DNA of 64,000 nt from Oscillospiraceae bacterium (GTDB lineage: Bacteria; Bacillota; Clostridia; Oscillospirales; Ruminococcaceae). Every line of letters starts with the position of its first letter. Positions within the stretch are counted from its first letter, which is position 1. The translations under genes and the position numbers were made by a program. The notes under the pieces are model-generated. The model had not been told where the DNA came from, ran no database searches, and saw nothing but the letters and a program-made list of their open reading frames with translations. Below are positions 8,026-16,935 of this stretch, in pieces. The stretch spans positions 1 through 64,000 of the forward strand of contig JAFRJM010000013.1 of the NCBI GenBank assembly GCA_017432285.1. Reading direction: 5' to 3'.

Positions 8026-8817
8026 ATGGCAAACTTTTGTCCGAAATGCGGTCAGCCGGTTAATCCGGAAGATGCATTCTGCGAGAGCTGCGGAACAAAA
8101 CTGAGCAAAGACACATCTGCGCAGGCTCCTTCAGCTGCACCGCAGAGAACATATCCGGTACAGCAGAACTATGTCCAGCCAACATATCAGGCACCGGTCT
8201 ATGCCGGAAACGGCGCTGTCCGGGAAGGCATTCCACAGCCCGGCTTCTCAGACAGGGTCAATAACCGGGAGATCCTTGCTGCCGTACGCAAGACACGGAA
8301 CATCTCAAAAGCATCCATGCTGTTCATAGTTCCTCTCCCACTCATAGGTTTCTTCCTTTATGCGACGATCACAGGAAAAATGGAGATCTCTGAGGCCATC
8401 AGAAACGGTGCTTTCGTATCTCTGGTTTTCCTGGTCTTCGCTCTTTACAGCCTCTTCACGAGCAGAGCGGAAAAATCCTACGAAGCAGTAGTTACGAACA
8501 AATATATGAAGGAACGCGCAGATAAGTCCCGTGACGATACCGGACGCCGCAACAGAACAGTCGACTATGATTACATCACCATAGCTCAGACGACTAACGG
8601 CAAAACGAAGAAGATCGTTGAGACAGATCACAGCATGATCTGGGCATATGACCATCTTAATGTCGGAGACCGTTTCCGCTATCATCCTCAGTTTGCTTTC
8701 CCCTATGAACTGTATGACAAGACTAAGGCAGATGCCCTTCACTGTGTCGGATGCGGCGCAAAGAATCCGATCACTGCCGACCGCTGCAAGCGCTGCAATT
8801 TACCATTACTGAAATGA
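8026..8817 (+). CDS. zinc-ribbon membrane protein with two ribbons
   Basis: A 263-residue protein. The N-terminal zinc ribbon has C5, C8, C19 and C22. A Pro/Gln-rich linker (about 30-75) is followed by two transmembrane segments (about 102-120 and 130-147), a soluble beta-rich part and a second ribbon at the extreme C terminus (CVGC...CKRC). The middle part resembles DUF3592-like membrane proteins loosely. Its function is unknown. It precedes another zinc-ribbon gene by about 48 bp and the two are probably co-transcribed. ATG 8026 follows GAGG. Confidence 0.75.
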   Translation: MANFCPKCGQPVNPEDAFCESCGTKLSKDTSAQAPSAAPQRTYPVQQNYVQPTYQAPVYAGNGAVREGIPQPGFSDRVNNREILAAVRKTRNISKASMLFIVPLPLIGFFLYATITGKMEISEAIRNGAFVSLVFLVFALYSLFTSRAEKSYEAVVTNKYMKERADKSRDDTGRRNRTVDYDYITIAQTTNGKTKKIVETDHSMIWAYDHLNVGDRFRYHPQFAFPYELYDKTKADALHCVGCGAKNPITADRCKRCNLPLLK

Positions 8818-8865
8818 TTATATGTTAGGCATATACCTCGTTATCGAAATTTGAGGGGACACCAC

Positions 8866-11112
8866 ATGGCAACTAACACGAAATACTGTCGCAAGTGCGG
8901 AACTCCGGTATCTGCTGATACCAGATTCTGCCCTAACTGCGGATATGAGTTCACAGCATCACCTGTATCTCAGGATGCTCCAGGACAGCAGGTCAAATAC
9001 TGCAGACAATGCGGAAAAGCGAATGCTGCATCCGCTAAATTCTGCCTGTACTGTGGTCATACGTTTGATGGTGCGCAGCCTTCATACAGCGGGACCGCTT
9101 CCAGTGATGTTCCTTCCTCCCCTGCAGACACTTCTTCTGCTTCCGGGAAAAGATCATATAAGGAAACTGCTCCGAAAAGTTCATCACCCGGGAAGTCACG
9201 CAGAAGTCCTTTCATTAGGCTTGTTGCACTTGTCCTAATTGCCGCTATCCTCTTTGCAGGAGGCGGTTTCCTGTGGACAAAATTCAGAAGTCCGGAAAAG
9301 CTGATCAACCGCGTTGAGGTATTCATACCCAATCCGACTGCAGCTGAGGCGGTGGTAAACCTCCAGACAAGCATGGCTATTCAGTATTACCTTGAAGCAC
9401 GCATGTATCTGGAGCTTCTTAGCCAATATGACGCTGAAAATGCGGATCCCGAAGAGATCGGGAGACTTGTAGATCTCACAGTCACTGCATTTGAGAATGC
9501 AGACAAGATCAGTGATTCTCTCTCCCGTTCAATCGATATGTGGATGGATACTGATGACGTGCGTGATACACCTGTCGTTACAGTTCTGCAGGAAGCTGAC
9601 GGGAACTCATCTTTCCTGGACCTCTTCATGTCCAAAGTATTTGCAAAGGAGAAATCCGCATCAGAAGTTACAGCACAGCAGATAGTGGATGCCTTTGACA
9701 AAGCCAAGTTCGGTAATAAAGTCAAAGCAGTTGCAGAACTGCTTGGAACTGATAACAAACATGCTATCGTTCAACTGAAGATGGCTCAGGCTTCGCTTGA
9801 AGGCGCTGACGCTATGGCTGTAGCTGATCAAGCAGAAACCTGCATAAGAGTTGCCACAACACTCAAAACAGCCGGAACTGTCGCCGGGCTGGTGATAGCT
9901 GCCGCTCCAGTTGCAACAGGTGCAGTAGCGACAATGGCGACTGGTGAACTGATAGTGACAGGCGGCGGTATAGTCATGGGAGGTATCAATGCAGGCGTTG
10001 AACTGACCTCTACCGGCGCGATGCTGTATTACGGCACGGAGGAAAACGTCATTTCACAAAGCGCTGAGAAATTCCAGAACAGCGAATTCATGAAGACAGC
10101 CAATTTTCTTGTCAATATCGGCGGAGTAGGCTACAACATAAAGAACCATATCAAAAACGTAAATGAGCTGATAGATCAGGCAGGTAAGATCGACGATTAC
10201 AACAAGCTCTTCACATCTCTTTCCACGAACAACGGCAAAGAAGCCAGCGATCTTTTCGGCATCATGTCATACGGTCTCAGTTCCCTCGAATCCGATGACG
10301 GCACTCTTGTGACCACCACTCCTAAAGCCACAGATAACGGTATGACATTAGACATTGCTGACACCAAGATAGGAACATCTCCTCTTCAGCAGAAAGCGAT
10401 GCAGAAACTCCTTCAGGAAAGCGGTTATTCCATAGCGCAGTCAGAACTTGCCGTAGCGACTGCCGTTGAAATACTGGAATCAGGAAAAGAACCGGTTTCT
10501 GCTGCTGACGATCCATCTGCACCTGTTCCGATGGCAACTATAGAGAAGATCCTGGATGAAAACAATTTCATCGCTCCTGATAATACCGAGTTCAACCTTG
10601 ATGAATTCATCGACATCGTTGATGACTTCATGGAGGTAATGGAAGAATACGAGGTGACCGTCCCGTTGCCGACACCTTCAGGAAACGGACAGAGTGACGG
10701 ATCCGGAACTTCTGCTGACGGGGACATGCCGACGTGGCTTAATGGTTTTTGGGTAACTGTTAGTCACGATTCTAACGGCAGGGAAATGTACACCGGATTC
10801 GGTTACAAATTCGAACTTATCGATGATCACACACTCATTGAGACAAGATATAATGTTTTAATGGACAAGCAAGGCTACTTCTTCAAAAGATCAGTGAAGC
10901 CATATAAACGCGAGTATTCGGTCGACCCCAGAACAGGCACGGTAACTGTCCACGAGGGTACTTTAGACACTGTAAACCCTCTGCCTCTCGCTAAACTGAC
11001 TATCTCTACTCCTGACGGTGATTATATATACAACTTCATATACCACAACACTACTCAAGAAGAAAATCGTCCATGGACGATGTACAGGTGGAGCGAGGTT
11101 CCTGAAGACTAG
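8866..11112 (+). CDS. large zinc-ribbon membrane-anchored protein
   Basis: A 748-residue protein. Two N-terminal zinc ribbons (C8/C11/C22/C25, and CRQC...CLYC at about 47-65) are followed by a Ser/Thr/Pro linker, one transmembrane segment (about 119-140) and a long extracytoplasmic region. That region holds an alpha-helical part with a glycine/alanine-rich hydrophobic stretch near residues 325-395 and a C-terminal lipocalin-like beta domain starting at WLNGFW. ATG 8866 follows GAGGGG; the frame upstream of it only opens with a TTG. Ribbons inside and a large sensor-like part outside suggest signal or envelope roles, but I recognise no family. Confidence 0.72.
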   Translation: MATNTKYCRKCGTPVSADTRFCPNCGYEFTASPVSQDAPGQQVKYCRQCGKANAASAKFCLYCGHTFDGAQPSYSGTASSDVPSSPADTSSASGKRSYKETAPKSSSPGKSRRSPFIRLVALVLIAAILFAGGGFLWTKFRSPEKLINRVEVFIPNPTAAEAVVNLQTSMAIQYYLEARMYLELLSQYDAENADPEEIGRLVDLTVTAFENADKISDSLSRSIDMWMDTDDVRDTPVVTVLQEADGNSSFLDLFMSKVFAKEKSASEVTAQQIVDAFDKAKFGNKVKAVAELLGTDNKHAIVQLKMAQASLEGADAMAVADQAETCIRVATTLKTAGTVAGLVIAAAPVATGAVATMATGELIVTGGGIVMGGINAGVELTSTGAMLYYGTEENVISQSAEKFQNSEFMKTANFLVNIGGVGYNIKNHIKNVNELIDQAGKIDDYNKLFTSLSTNNGKEASDLFGIMSYGLSSLESDDGTLVTTTPKATDNGMTLDIADTKIGTSPLQQKAMQKLLQESGYSIAQSELAVATAVEILESGKEPVSAADDPSAPVPMATIEKILDENNFIAPDNTEFNLDEFIDIVDDFMEVMEEYEVTVPLPTPSGNGQSDGSGTSADGDMPTWLNGFWVTVSHDSNGREMYTGFGYKFELIDDHTLIETRYNVLMDKQGYFFKRSVKPYKREYSVDPRTGTVTVHEGTLDTVNPLPLAKLTISTPDGDYIYNFIYHNTTQEENRPWTMYRWSEVPED

Positions 11113-11205
11113 CTAGCCAGACAGGGCTGAACAAAGCTTCACATATGCTTGACGCGATGATCTGTGGCTTGGTAATCTCACGAAAAAGATGCAAGGAAGA
11201 TAAAA

Positions 11206-11745
11206 ATGAAACTTATTGTTATAGACATGCAGAAAGCCCTGATGGATGATGAGCTCTACAATTATGAGGTCTTTGTAGAAAATGTCGCGAAGATCATAGA
11301 TACCGCAAGGAAAAACGATGTTGAAGTCATCTATGTTCAGCACGATGCCGGTTCCGGAACAGGTTTTTCTGTTGGTGACGAAGCATTTGAGATAGCTGAT
11401 GAAGTCGCACCTCAGGAAGATGAAACGATTTTCGTCAAGTCTATCAACAGCTGTTTCGGGAACAAGGACTTTGCCGCGTATTTAGAAGAAGCAAAAGATG
11501 ATACCCTGATGATCGTAGGCTTGCAAACGAACTTCTGCATCGATGCAACCGTGAAATCTGCTTTTGAACGCGGATATGATGTGATAATTCCCGAGGGGAC
11601 GAATTCCACTTTTGACAATCCGTATATGACTGGGGAAACGACATGCGCATATTACTTCAACGAAGTGTGGCCGGATCTTTTTGCTGACTGTGTTTCCATG
11701 GATGAAGCCATTGAAATGCTGAAAGGAAATTTTCCTGAAGACTGA
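11206..11745 (+). CDS. isochorismatase-family cysteine hydrolase
   Basis: A 179-residue protein of the cysteine-hydrolase/isochorismatase family. The catalytic Asp is in the N-terminal VIDMQKAL, and the nucleophile Cys is in GLQTNFCIDAT at about residue 110. Many relatives are nicotinamidases or other amidases; the substrate here is not determined. It is cytosolic. ATG 11206 follows AAGGAAG. It ends at a bidirectional terminator shared with the convergent serine-hydrolase gene. Confidence 0.87.
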   Translation: MKLIVIDMQKALMDDELYNYEVFVENVAKIIDTARKNDVEVIYVQHDAGSGTGFSVGDEAFEIADEVAPQEDETIFVKSINSCFGNKDFAAYLEEAKDDTLMIVGLQTNFCIDATVKSAFERGYDVIIPEGTNSTFDNPYMTGETTCAYYFNEVWPDLFADCVSMDEAIEMLKGNFPED

Positions 11746-11787
11746 TACGACCAGTCCGAAATTTCAAAAGAATAATAAGCGTCAAAG

Positions 11788-11823
11788 ACGGCCTGCTGCA
11801 GATAGCAACAGGCCGTTCTTTTT
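11788..11823. terminator. bidirectional rho-independent terminator
   Basis: The stem ACGGCCTG/CAGGCCGT (11788-11795 with 11809-11816) is followed by TCTTTTTTG on the plus strand. It lies between two convergent genes. Confidence 0.85.
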
Positions 11824-11834
11824 TGTTGATCTGA

Positions 11835-13214
11835 TTACGATAGTTTCTTGCAGGTGATATCGTCGAAAGACAGACATCCGTCTCCGAATTTGACTTTGAG
11901 CAGACCGCTCTTTCTTCCGAATTCATCCTCCCCGATGGGATACAGCCTGAATTTCATTTCATCTCCATCTTCATCGATCGCCTTCGCATAGAGCTCGCCG
12001 TCTTTCATCCAAACCTCGTCGATGATAAAATCAGCGTCTTCGGGATGCTCATACTTTCCACAGAAGCTCTCCCATTTGGATTTGTCTGGATTCTTAATTA
12101 CAACATCCTCAATGCATTTGATTGGATCGGGTTCCTTTCCCCTTATGATTGCTTCTATACCATGGTAGAAACTCCAGTACGCTCTGGCGTCCATATAATC
12201 ACGGTTGGTGAGATATATCAGGACTCTGTCAGCATCGATGAATCGTTCAAGCCATGTACCAACTCCCGGCATGCCTCCGCTGTGGCTGACGACTAACCCA
12301 ATTCCCTCTTCGTGTCCGACGCCCCAGCCTAAGCCGTAGCCCAGTCCGTCATCTTCATCGTAAACGGCATCTTCTCCGTTGTTGCGCTTGCCCGGGGTAT
12401 ACATGAGCTGCTGTTCTTCAAGAGTCACTACCTTACCCTCACGCAGTGCCTTGTCATATCTGAGCATATCGAACATATTGGTGTATACATAGTCGTCGCC
12501 GTTTAGGCCGTCAAAAGCAGTCACAACGCGATCCTCTTCGGAGTCCACGTCAGCAACGTATCTGTCGTTTTCGATAACCGTCGCCTGAGCATAATTCTCG
12601 AATGGAACGCCATCCCTGCGGATATGACAGCAGTAAGTGGAGGTCATTCCGGCGGGTTCAAAGATGTTCTTCTTCAGGAACTCTTCATAGGGGATACCGG
12701 AAAGCCTTTCCACCAGCAACGCGAGAAGGTTATATCCGGTATTGGAGTAGTGTAAACCTTCCCCCGGAGCAAAATATGGCTTCGCTTTGGTCTCACAGAG
12801 GAAGCGCAGGATCTCGTCGTTCCCTGGAACCCGATTTTCTTCCTTCCAGATCTTAATGAACCAGTCTGCGTCATCAAAGTAATCCGGTACGCCGCTTGTG
12901 TGGTTCAGAAGATGGCGCACCTCCACTTCCTCATAGGCGGTGAGCTCAGGGAAATACTTCGTGATCTTATCGTCCAAGTGCAGCAGACCTTGCCGTATTA
13001 CCAGCATCACAGCTGCTGCTGTGAAGGTCTTGCTGATGGAGGCCAGCTGGAAAATGCTGTCCTCTGTGATCGGCAGCTTGTTATCCGGGTCGCGCCAACC
13101 GGCTACGCCTTTGGAGACGATCTCTCCATTTTCAGCATAGAGCCAGGCTCCGTTGAAGCCGCCCTTCTCCTGCGACTCACGTGCCAGATCTTCTATTAAT
13201 TTTTTCTTATCCAT
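11835..13214 (-). CDS. beta-lactamase-family serine hydrolase
   Basis: A 459-residue class-C beta-lactamase/PBP4*-type serine hydrolase. Motifs are SISK (SxxK nucleophile, about residue 59), YSN (in HYSNTGYNLLAL) and HSGG in place of KTG. No signal peptide is visible, so it probably acts in the cytosol as an esterase or peptidase rather than on the wall. The last 80 residues (CGKYE ... FDDITCKK) form an extra beta domain shared with the adjacent gene. It lies 41 bp downstream of that gene on the same strand; the pair arose by duplication of the hydrolase part. Confidence 0.87.
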   Translation of the reverse strand: MDKKKLIEDLARESQEKGGFNGAWLYAENGEIVSKGVAGWRDPDNKLPITEDSIFQLASISKTFTAAAVMLVIRQGLLHLDDKITKYFPELTAYEEVEVRHLLNHTSGVPDYFDDADWFIKIWKEENRVPGNDEILRFLCETKAKPYFAPGEGLHYSNTGYNLLALLVERLSGIPYEEFLKKNIFEPAGMTSTYCCHIRRDGVPFENYAQATVIENDRYVADVDSEEDRVVTAFDGLNGDDYVYTNMFDMLRYDKALREGKVVTLEEQQLMYTPGKRNNGEDAVYDEDDGLGYGLGWGVGHEEGIGLVVSHSGGMPGVGTWLERFIDADRVLIYLTNRDYMDARAYWSFYHGIEAIIRGKEPDPIKCIEDVVIKNPDKSKWESFCGKYEHPEDADFIIDEVWMKDGELYAKAIDEDGDEMKFRLYPIGEDEFGRKSGLLKVKFGDGCLSFDDITCKKLS

Positions 13215-13255
13215 ATCTCTTTCAGGCAGCCGAAGGGCTACCTTTTCCTCTCATT

Positions 13256-14986
13256 TTATTTTTTGCATGTGATATCATCGACGGTCAGGCAGTCATTGCC
13301 GAATACTATCTTTACGAAACCGCCTTTGCGTCCGAAAGTCTTCTCGCCTATCGGATAGAGCTGGCTGGTGTATTCGCCGTCCTCACCCAGGATCTTTGCG
13401 TACAGCTTTTCGTCTTCCATATAGACTTCTTCCAGCCGAAAATCCTCATTTAGCAGCTCATACTTTCCGCAGTATGACGGCCATTCCGCCTTGTCTACGC
13501 CTTTATCCTCAGCCATTTCTTCTTCGATGTCCTGGAATATCTTAAGCATCATATTCGTCTGTGCCCAGTCCATCTCTTCTGTTGACCGGTTGTACATGCT
13601 TGCAACACACAGATCCTCTCTCAGAGAGAACATCCACTCAGTGACAAAACCTTCATTCGATCCACCGTGTTCGCCGACGTCTCCGCGCAGGTTATACACG
13701 CAGAGTCCGTAACTGCCCAGGACCGGGGTAAGCATGCGCTGAGCGGTCTCCTTCTTGAGGAAACCTCCCTCTCTGTAGCTCCTGGAAAGAGCAATGCCGA
13801 TCTTCGTTAGTTCTGTCGGTGTCGTCCACAGTCCTGCAGCAGCGTGTTCAGGATAATAGTGATAGCCATGGGCTGGGTCTTCTTTTTCTCCCAGTCTCCC
13901 GCCAAATGCAGCGTTAGAGACAAGATCCTCGTCCAGAGGCTGGAAATATCCGGTCCGGGTCAGACCAAGAGGCTCTGCTACTTCCTTCTGGAATGCTTCT
14001 CTGAGTGTTGTCCCCGTGATACGTGTGAATGCCAGCTCTGCCAATGTAATTCCACCGCCGGAATACCTGTACTGCTTTCCATACGGTCTTATCCTGCGAA
14101 GCTTAGGTGTAACGCCTCTGCCGTCCAGCACGTCCTCAAGAGAAAGCAGTTCGTGGTCTGCCCTGTATCCTGGGAAACCATGTACATTGAATCCGGCCGT
14201 GTGGCTGAGCAGCGCTGAGAATGTCATCGGGATCTTTGTGTATTCCGGAATGACTCCGGATATATCTGCATCAAGATCGATTATCCCTTTGTCAACATAG
14301 CGCATGACCGTCAGGGCAAACATGGGTTTGCTTACGGAGCCTGCCTGGAACAGCATATCCGGATTGACCGGGAAATCCTGGCCGATTCTTCCGCTTCCGG
14401 AACAATATGTGAGGAAATCATCTTCCGCACGTACTGCAGCACTGACCCCATAACCTTTGTTGCCGTTGATCTTCATGATCTTATCCACATTTGTGTCAAG
14501 GAAACCTCTGACAGTCCTGTTGCGGCCTTTCAGCATCCGCATGAGAACGGCCTCATCATCGCTGATCGCGCCGGTCTCATGGAATCCGGCCTTGTGATAG
14601 ACATGCAGACCCAGTTCATTTTCCGGTTCAGTAGACAGATACAGTCTGTCCGCTCCGTTCTTCTTGAAGTACCTGATGATCTTTTGAAGCGCAGCCTGGC
14701 CATAGCCCTTGTTCTGTTCGCTCTTGTCTATCATGAATCTCCAGAGCCAATATCTGTCATCTACCTCATCGGCATCCGGCGCAAAAGCGAACATGCAGAA
14801 GCCAACCAGTTTGTCTCCCGCATAGATTGCGAACGGACGCGCCACACCTGGTTCTTCTTCGTTGGCCTCAGCTGCCTGTCTCAGGGATACATCGTTCGGA
14901 GCTACGAAAGGCTGGTCCTCTCGCACTGAAAGCGCAAGAACAGCCTCCCTGTTTTTATCGTTAATAGGTTCAAGCCTTATTTGCAT
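13256..14986 (-). CDS. GNAT acetyltransferase fused to beta-lactamase-family serine hydrolase
   Basis: A 576-residue two-domain protein. Residues about 1-155 are a GNAT N-acetyltransferase (Arg/Gln-rich acetyl-CoA loop QNKGYGQAAL; C-terminal YHKAGF). Residues about 165-576 are a serine hydrolase with SVSK (SxxK), YSG (YRYSGGG) and EHGG motifs, plus the same C-terminal beta domain (FGRKGG ... DDITCKK) as the next gene. The single frame runs through both domains with no stop or shift, so the fusion is real. Both active-site motif sets are intact. ATG 14986 follows GAGGAG. The substrate is unknown; modification and hydrolysis of one peptide- or amine-containing compound is possible. Confidence 0.85.
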   Translation of the reverse strand: MQIRLEPINDKNREAVLALSVREDQPFVAPNDVSLRQAAEANEEEPGVARPFAIYAGDKLVGFCMFAFAPDADEVDDRYWLWRFMIDKSEQNKGYGQAALQKIIRYFKKNGADRLYLSTEPENELGLHVYHKAGFHETGAISDDEAVLMRMLKGRNRTVRGFLDTNVDKIMKINGNKGYGVSAAVRAEDDFLTYCSGSGRIGQDFPVNPDMLFQAGSVSKPMFALTVMRYVDKGIIDLDADISGVIPEYTKIPMTFSALLSHTAGFNVHGFPGYRADHELLSLEDVLDGRGVTPKLRRIRPYGKQYRYSGGGITLAELAFTRITGTTLREAFQKEVAEPLGLTRTGYFQPLDEDLVSNAAFGGRLGEKEDPAHGYHYYPEHAAAGLWTTPTELTKIGIALSRSYREGGFLKKETAQRMLTPVLGSYGLCVYNLRGDVGEHGGSNEGFVTEWMFSLREDLCVASMYNRSTEEMDWAQTNMMLKIFQDIEEEMAEDKGVDKAEWPSYCGKYELLNEDFRLEEVYMEDEKLYAKILGEDGEYTSQLYPIGEKTFGRKGGFVKIVFGNDCLTVDDITCKK

Positions 14987-15054
14987 TTGTAATTATTCTC
15001 CTCAATTATTTCTTTTGTTCGCAGGATGAATCCGTCTTCCCTGTCAGAAGACAT

Positions 15055-15101
15055 AAAAAATACCACAGTGACGCAGCTCCCGTTGTGGCTGCTCCTGCGG
15101 T
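15055..15101 (-). terminator. rho-independent terminator or attenuator
   Basis: On the minus strand a two-part stem (15095-15101 with 15062-15068, and 15088-15092 with 15073-15077) is followed by ATTTTTT. It lies 70 bp before the GNAT-hydrolase start. It may end MFS read-through or act as an attenuator. Confidence 0.6.
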
Positions 15102-15192
15102 CTCCCACGATTCGAAAGTTACTTAAAAAGGTGCACGTAAAGAAAGAAGGGATAAACTCCTCTTCTCAATGTACTGTGCTGTTATTCTGTTA

Positions 15193-15222
15193 TCAAAAAG
15201 CTGATACCTCGTTAGTGATCAT
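15193..15222 (-). CDS. possible 9-residue leader peptide
   Basis: ATG 15222 is preceded by AAAGGAGG at about 12 bp spacing and encodes MITNEVSAF before a stop. It is too short to judge by composition. Its strong ribosome binding site and position upstream of a terminator and the GNAT-hydrolase gene are the only support. Confidence 0.25.
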   Translation of the reverse strand: MITNEVSAF

Positions 15223-15286
15223 TGGTTTCTTTATCCTCCTTTCCAGCCTGATCCCGCAGGCTAATAACACCATGAATATAACACCA

Positions 15287-15316
15287 GGGCTGAGCGGTGT
15301 CAATGTCGCTCAGCCC
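15287..15316. terminator. perfect 10-bp hairpin downstream of the MFS gene
   Basis: GGGCTGAGCG (15287-15296) pairs with CGCTCAGCCC (15307-15316). The T-rich tail is better on the plus strand (TTGTTTATT). It may still help end the MFS transcript. Confidence 0.55.
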
Positions 15317-15345
15317 CTTGTTTATTATCCTTTTGACTGTAATCG

Positions 15346-16554
15346 TTATTCCTTCTTATTAAGTAAGAATAGTGAAAGCATCTCAACTATACCGGCTCCT
15401 ACAAGGAACAGCAATCCCAACCGATACGTGCCTGTCCAGTCATATGCATACCCGATAAACGTTCCCGACACTGCAAATCCGAGATTGTTGCCAATAAGGC
15501 TGAGAGAGAATGCTTTGCTTACATCCTCCTTGCGGAACGCATAGCGTGTGAGTTCGGATACCGCCACAGTACACGCTCCATATACACCTCCGAAGAAGAA
15601 AGCTGCTACAAGAACGATAATGAATGATGTCGGAAGAAAAGACATTACAAGAGCTGCCATAGTGACAGTGGCATACACGACAAGGTTTCCTTTCCATGCC
15701 CCAAGCTTATCACAAAGCACTCCGATGAGCACTTTGAACGTCATATTGCCTACCATGCATGCGGATACCACAAAAGCGGCTGTTTCAAGCGGGAACCCGA
15801 GGCTCTTCGCATATGTAGCCATGTGATTGCCCATACTTGCCATCACAGAGGAAAGGAATCCAATCGCTATGATGCCTACCAGTTTCCGGTCCAGCGGAAG
15901 CTTCTCTGAAGAGTTTTCTACAGGCGTTTCTTCCTGCATAGAGACTTCTTTCTCCCCGTATGGACGGAGCCCTTTGGACTCCGGACGTGAAGTGCCGTAG
16001 ATAAAAGCTGGTGCACAGAGGAGCAGTGATAGGAGTCCAAGGATAATTACTGCTTTTCTCCATCCGAGCGCGATCATTATCCGGCTGAACACAGGGTTCA
16101 TGACGGCTCCAAAGATACCGCTGGAACTCATTACAATGCCCAGCGCTGTTCCGCTCCCTTCAGCAAACCAGTTCCCGATAAAGTAACTGAGAAAAGCCGT
16201 TCCCAGAAGACAGAACCCTGCAGCCTGAAGCACTTCCAACGCTACCAGCATGGGAAAACTGTTGAGGAACCCGCACAGCGAGATCCCCGCCATGGAAACA
16301 ATGCATCCCACAAGTACGATCACCTTGTAATTCCAGTTCTTCAGGATATGCGGCATGAATGCTGCGCACATCCCTCCAGTGAGTTTGCCGATAGTTAGAG
16401 CAAGAGAGACCGCCCCTATACCGGTACCCATTGCCTCTGCGAAGGAGGAATAAAATATCCCGAGGCAGTTGATAAGTCCTGATGTTGTTGCATATACCCC
16501 GCATCCGCATATGATTATCATGATATACGGAAAAGGCAGTTTGAATTTCTTCAT
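15346..16554 (-). CDS. MFS transporter
   Basis: A major facilitator of about 402 residues with roughly 12 membrane segments and a central cytoplasmic loop rich in Glu (near residues 190-215). It resembles the oxalate/formate-antiporter or monocarboxylate-type MFS group in spacing, but no substrate can be assigned. ATG 16554 is used here; a TTG at 16572 is also in frame and lies nearer AAGGA, so the start is uncertain. A palindrome at 16586-16601 in front of it is a likely operator. Confidence 0.8.
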   Translation of the reverse strand: MKKFKLPFPYIMIIICGCGVYATTSGLINCLGIFYSSFAEAMGTGIGAVSLALTIGKLTGGMCAAFMPHILKNWNYKVIVLVGCIVSMAGISLCGFLNSFPMLVALEVLQAAGFCLLGTAFLSYFIGNWFAEGSGTALGIVMSSSGIFGAVMNPVFSRIMIALGWRKAVIILGLLSLLLCAPAFIYGTSRPESKGLRPYGEKEVSMQEETPVENSSEKLPLDRKLVGIIAIGFLSSVMASMGNHMATYAKSLGFPLETAAFVVSACMVGNMTFKVLIGVLCDKLGAWKGNLVVYATVTMAALVMSFLPTSFIIVLVAAFFFGGVYGACTVAVSELTRYAFRKEDVSKAFSLSLIGNNLGFAVSGTFIGYAYDWTGTYRLGLLFLVGAGIVEMLSLFLLNKKE

Positions 16555-16585
16555 GATGATCGGTAATATCAAAATCCTTACAATT

Positions 16586-16601
16586 ATTAGTGTGTACTAA
16601 T
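16586..16601. promoter_or_regulatory. palindromic operator upstream of the MFS gene
   Basis: ATTAGT-GTGT-ACTAAT is a perfect 6-bp inverted repeat. On the minus strand it directly follows a plausible promoter (TTGACC, 18 bp, TACGAT), so a bound regulator would cover the -10/start region. MarR- or TetR-type repressors use sites of this form. Confidence 0.55.
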
Positions 16602-16675
16602 CGTAGCACCAAGCTTTTGCAGCGGTCAAGAAACGTATCGTACCACTCATTATTATACAGGAGATCTTACGCTTT

Positions 16676-16713
16676 AAGCGGGAAGCCCGTGATTTTAATC
16701 ATGGGTAATTCAC
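16676..16713 (+). mobile_element. solo IS200/IS605-type right end
   Basis: The 38 bp match 471-508 at 37 positions, including the hairpin and the terminal TAATTCAC. No transposase sequence precedes it. It is either the scar of a decayed element of the same family or a domesticated end. Confidence 0.75.
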
Positions 16714-16735
16714 GGCCTCTTGTTTTGTTCCATAG

Positions 16736-16764
16736 TGTACAAATCGCCATTTATAATTTGTACA
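16736..16764. promoter_or_regulatory. inverted repeat over a -10-like box upstream of the second esterase
   Basis: TGTACAAAT (16736-16744) and ATTTGTACA (16756-16764) form a perfect 9-bp inverted repeat with an 11-bp spacer; TATAAT (16752-16757) overlaps its right arm. It is a strong operator candidate about 170 bp before the esterase. The rest of 16602-16935 is AT-rich, with a repeated CCTTAAGT (16883-16890, 16907-16914) and no gene. Confidence 0.55.
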
Positions 16765-16935
16765 ACTTTTATTCTTTGCTAGCCTAAATCGAATACAATT
16801 TTATACAACATTGTTGTTTTCGCCCTTGAAGAAGCGCATAAATTGTATGATAATTATTACTGACAGCGGCATTGCGTCAATCCCTTAAGTCCGCAAGATA
16901 AAACGTCCTTAAGTGACGGAAAAAAGGAGAAAACT

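Larger units (their letters stand above)
14987..15345. other. gene-poor stretch with hairpins and a possible leader peptide
   Basis: These 359 bp between the MFS gene and the GNAT-hydrolase gene hold no long convincing gene. On the minus strand they contain, in order of transcription: a 10-bp hairpin (15287-15316), a 6-bp hairpin (15246-15263), AAAGGAGG followed by a 9-codon ORF (15222-15193), and a terminator (15101-15055). The order leader ORF then terminator then resistance-like gene is suggestive of attenuation but unproven. Confidence 0.5.

Noticed and set aside
15085-15120. tRNA-like TTCGAATC segment
   Set aside because: It cannot be folded into a cloverleaf with acceptor and anticodon arms.
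15055-15345. T-box riboswitch upstream of the GNAT-hydrolase gene
   Set aside because: A GTGGGAGACCGC segment resembles the T-box core, but there is no room for a Stem I with specifier loop, the match is imperfect and the downstream gene is not amino-acid related.
15026-15544. 172-codon plus-strand frame
   Set aside because: It overlaps the 3' end of the MFS gene and two hairpins, has no ribosome binding site and has low-complexity composition.
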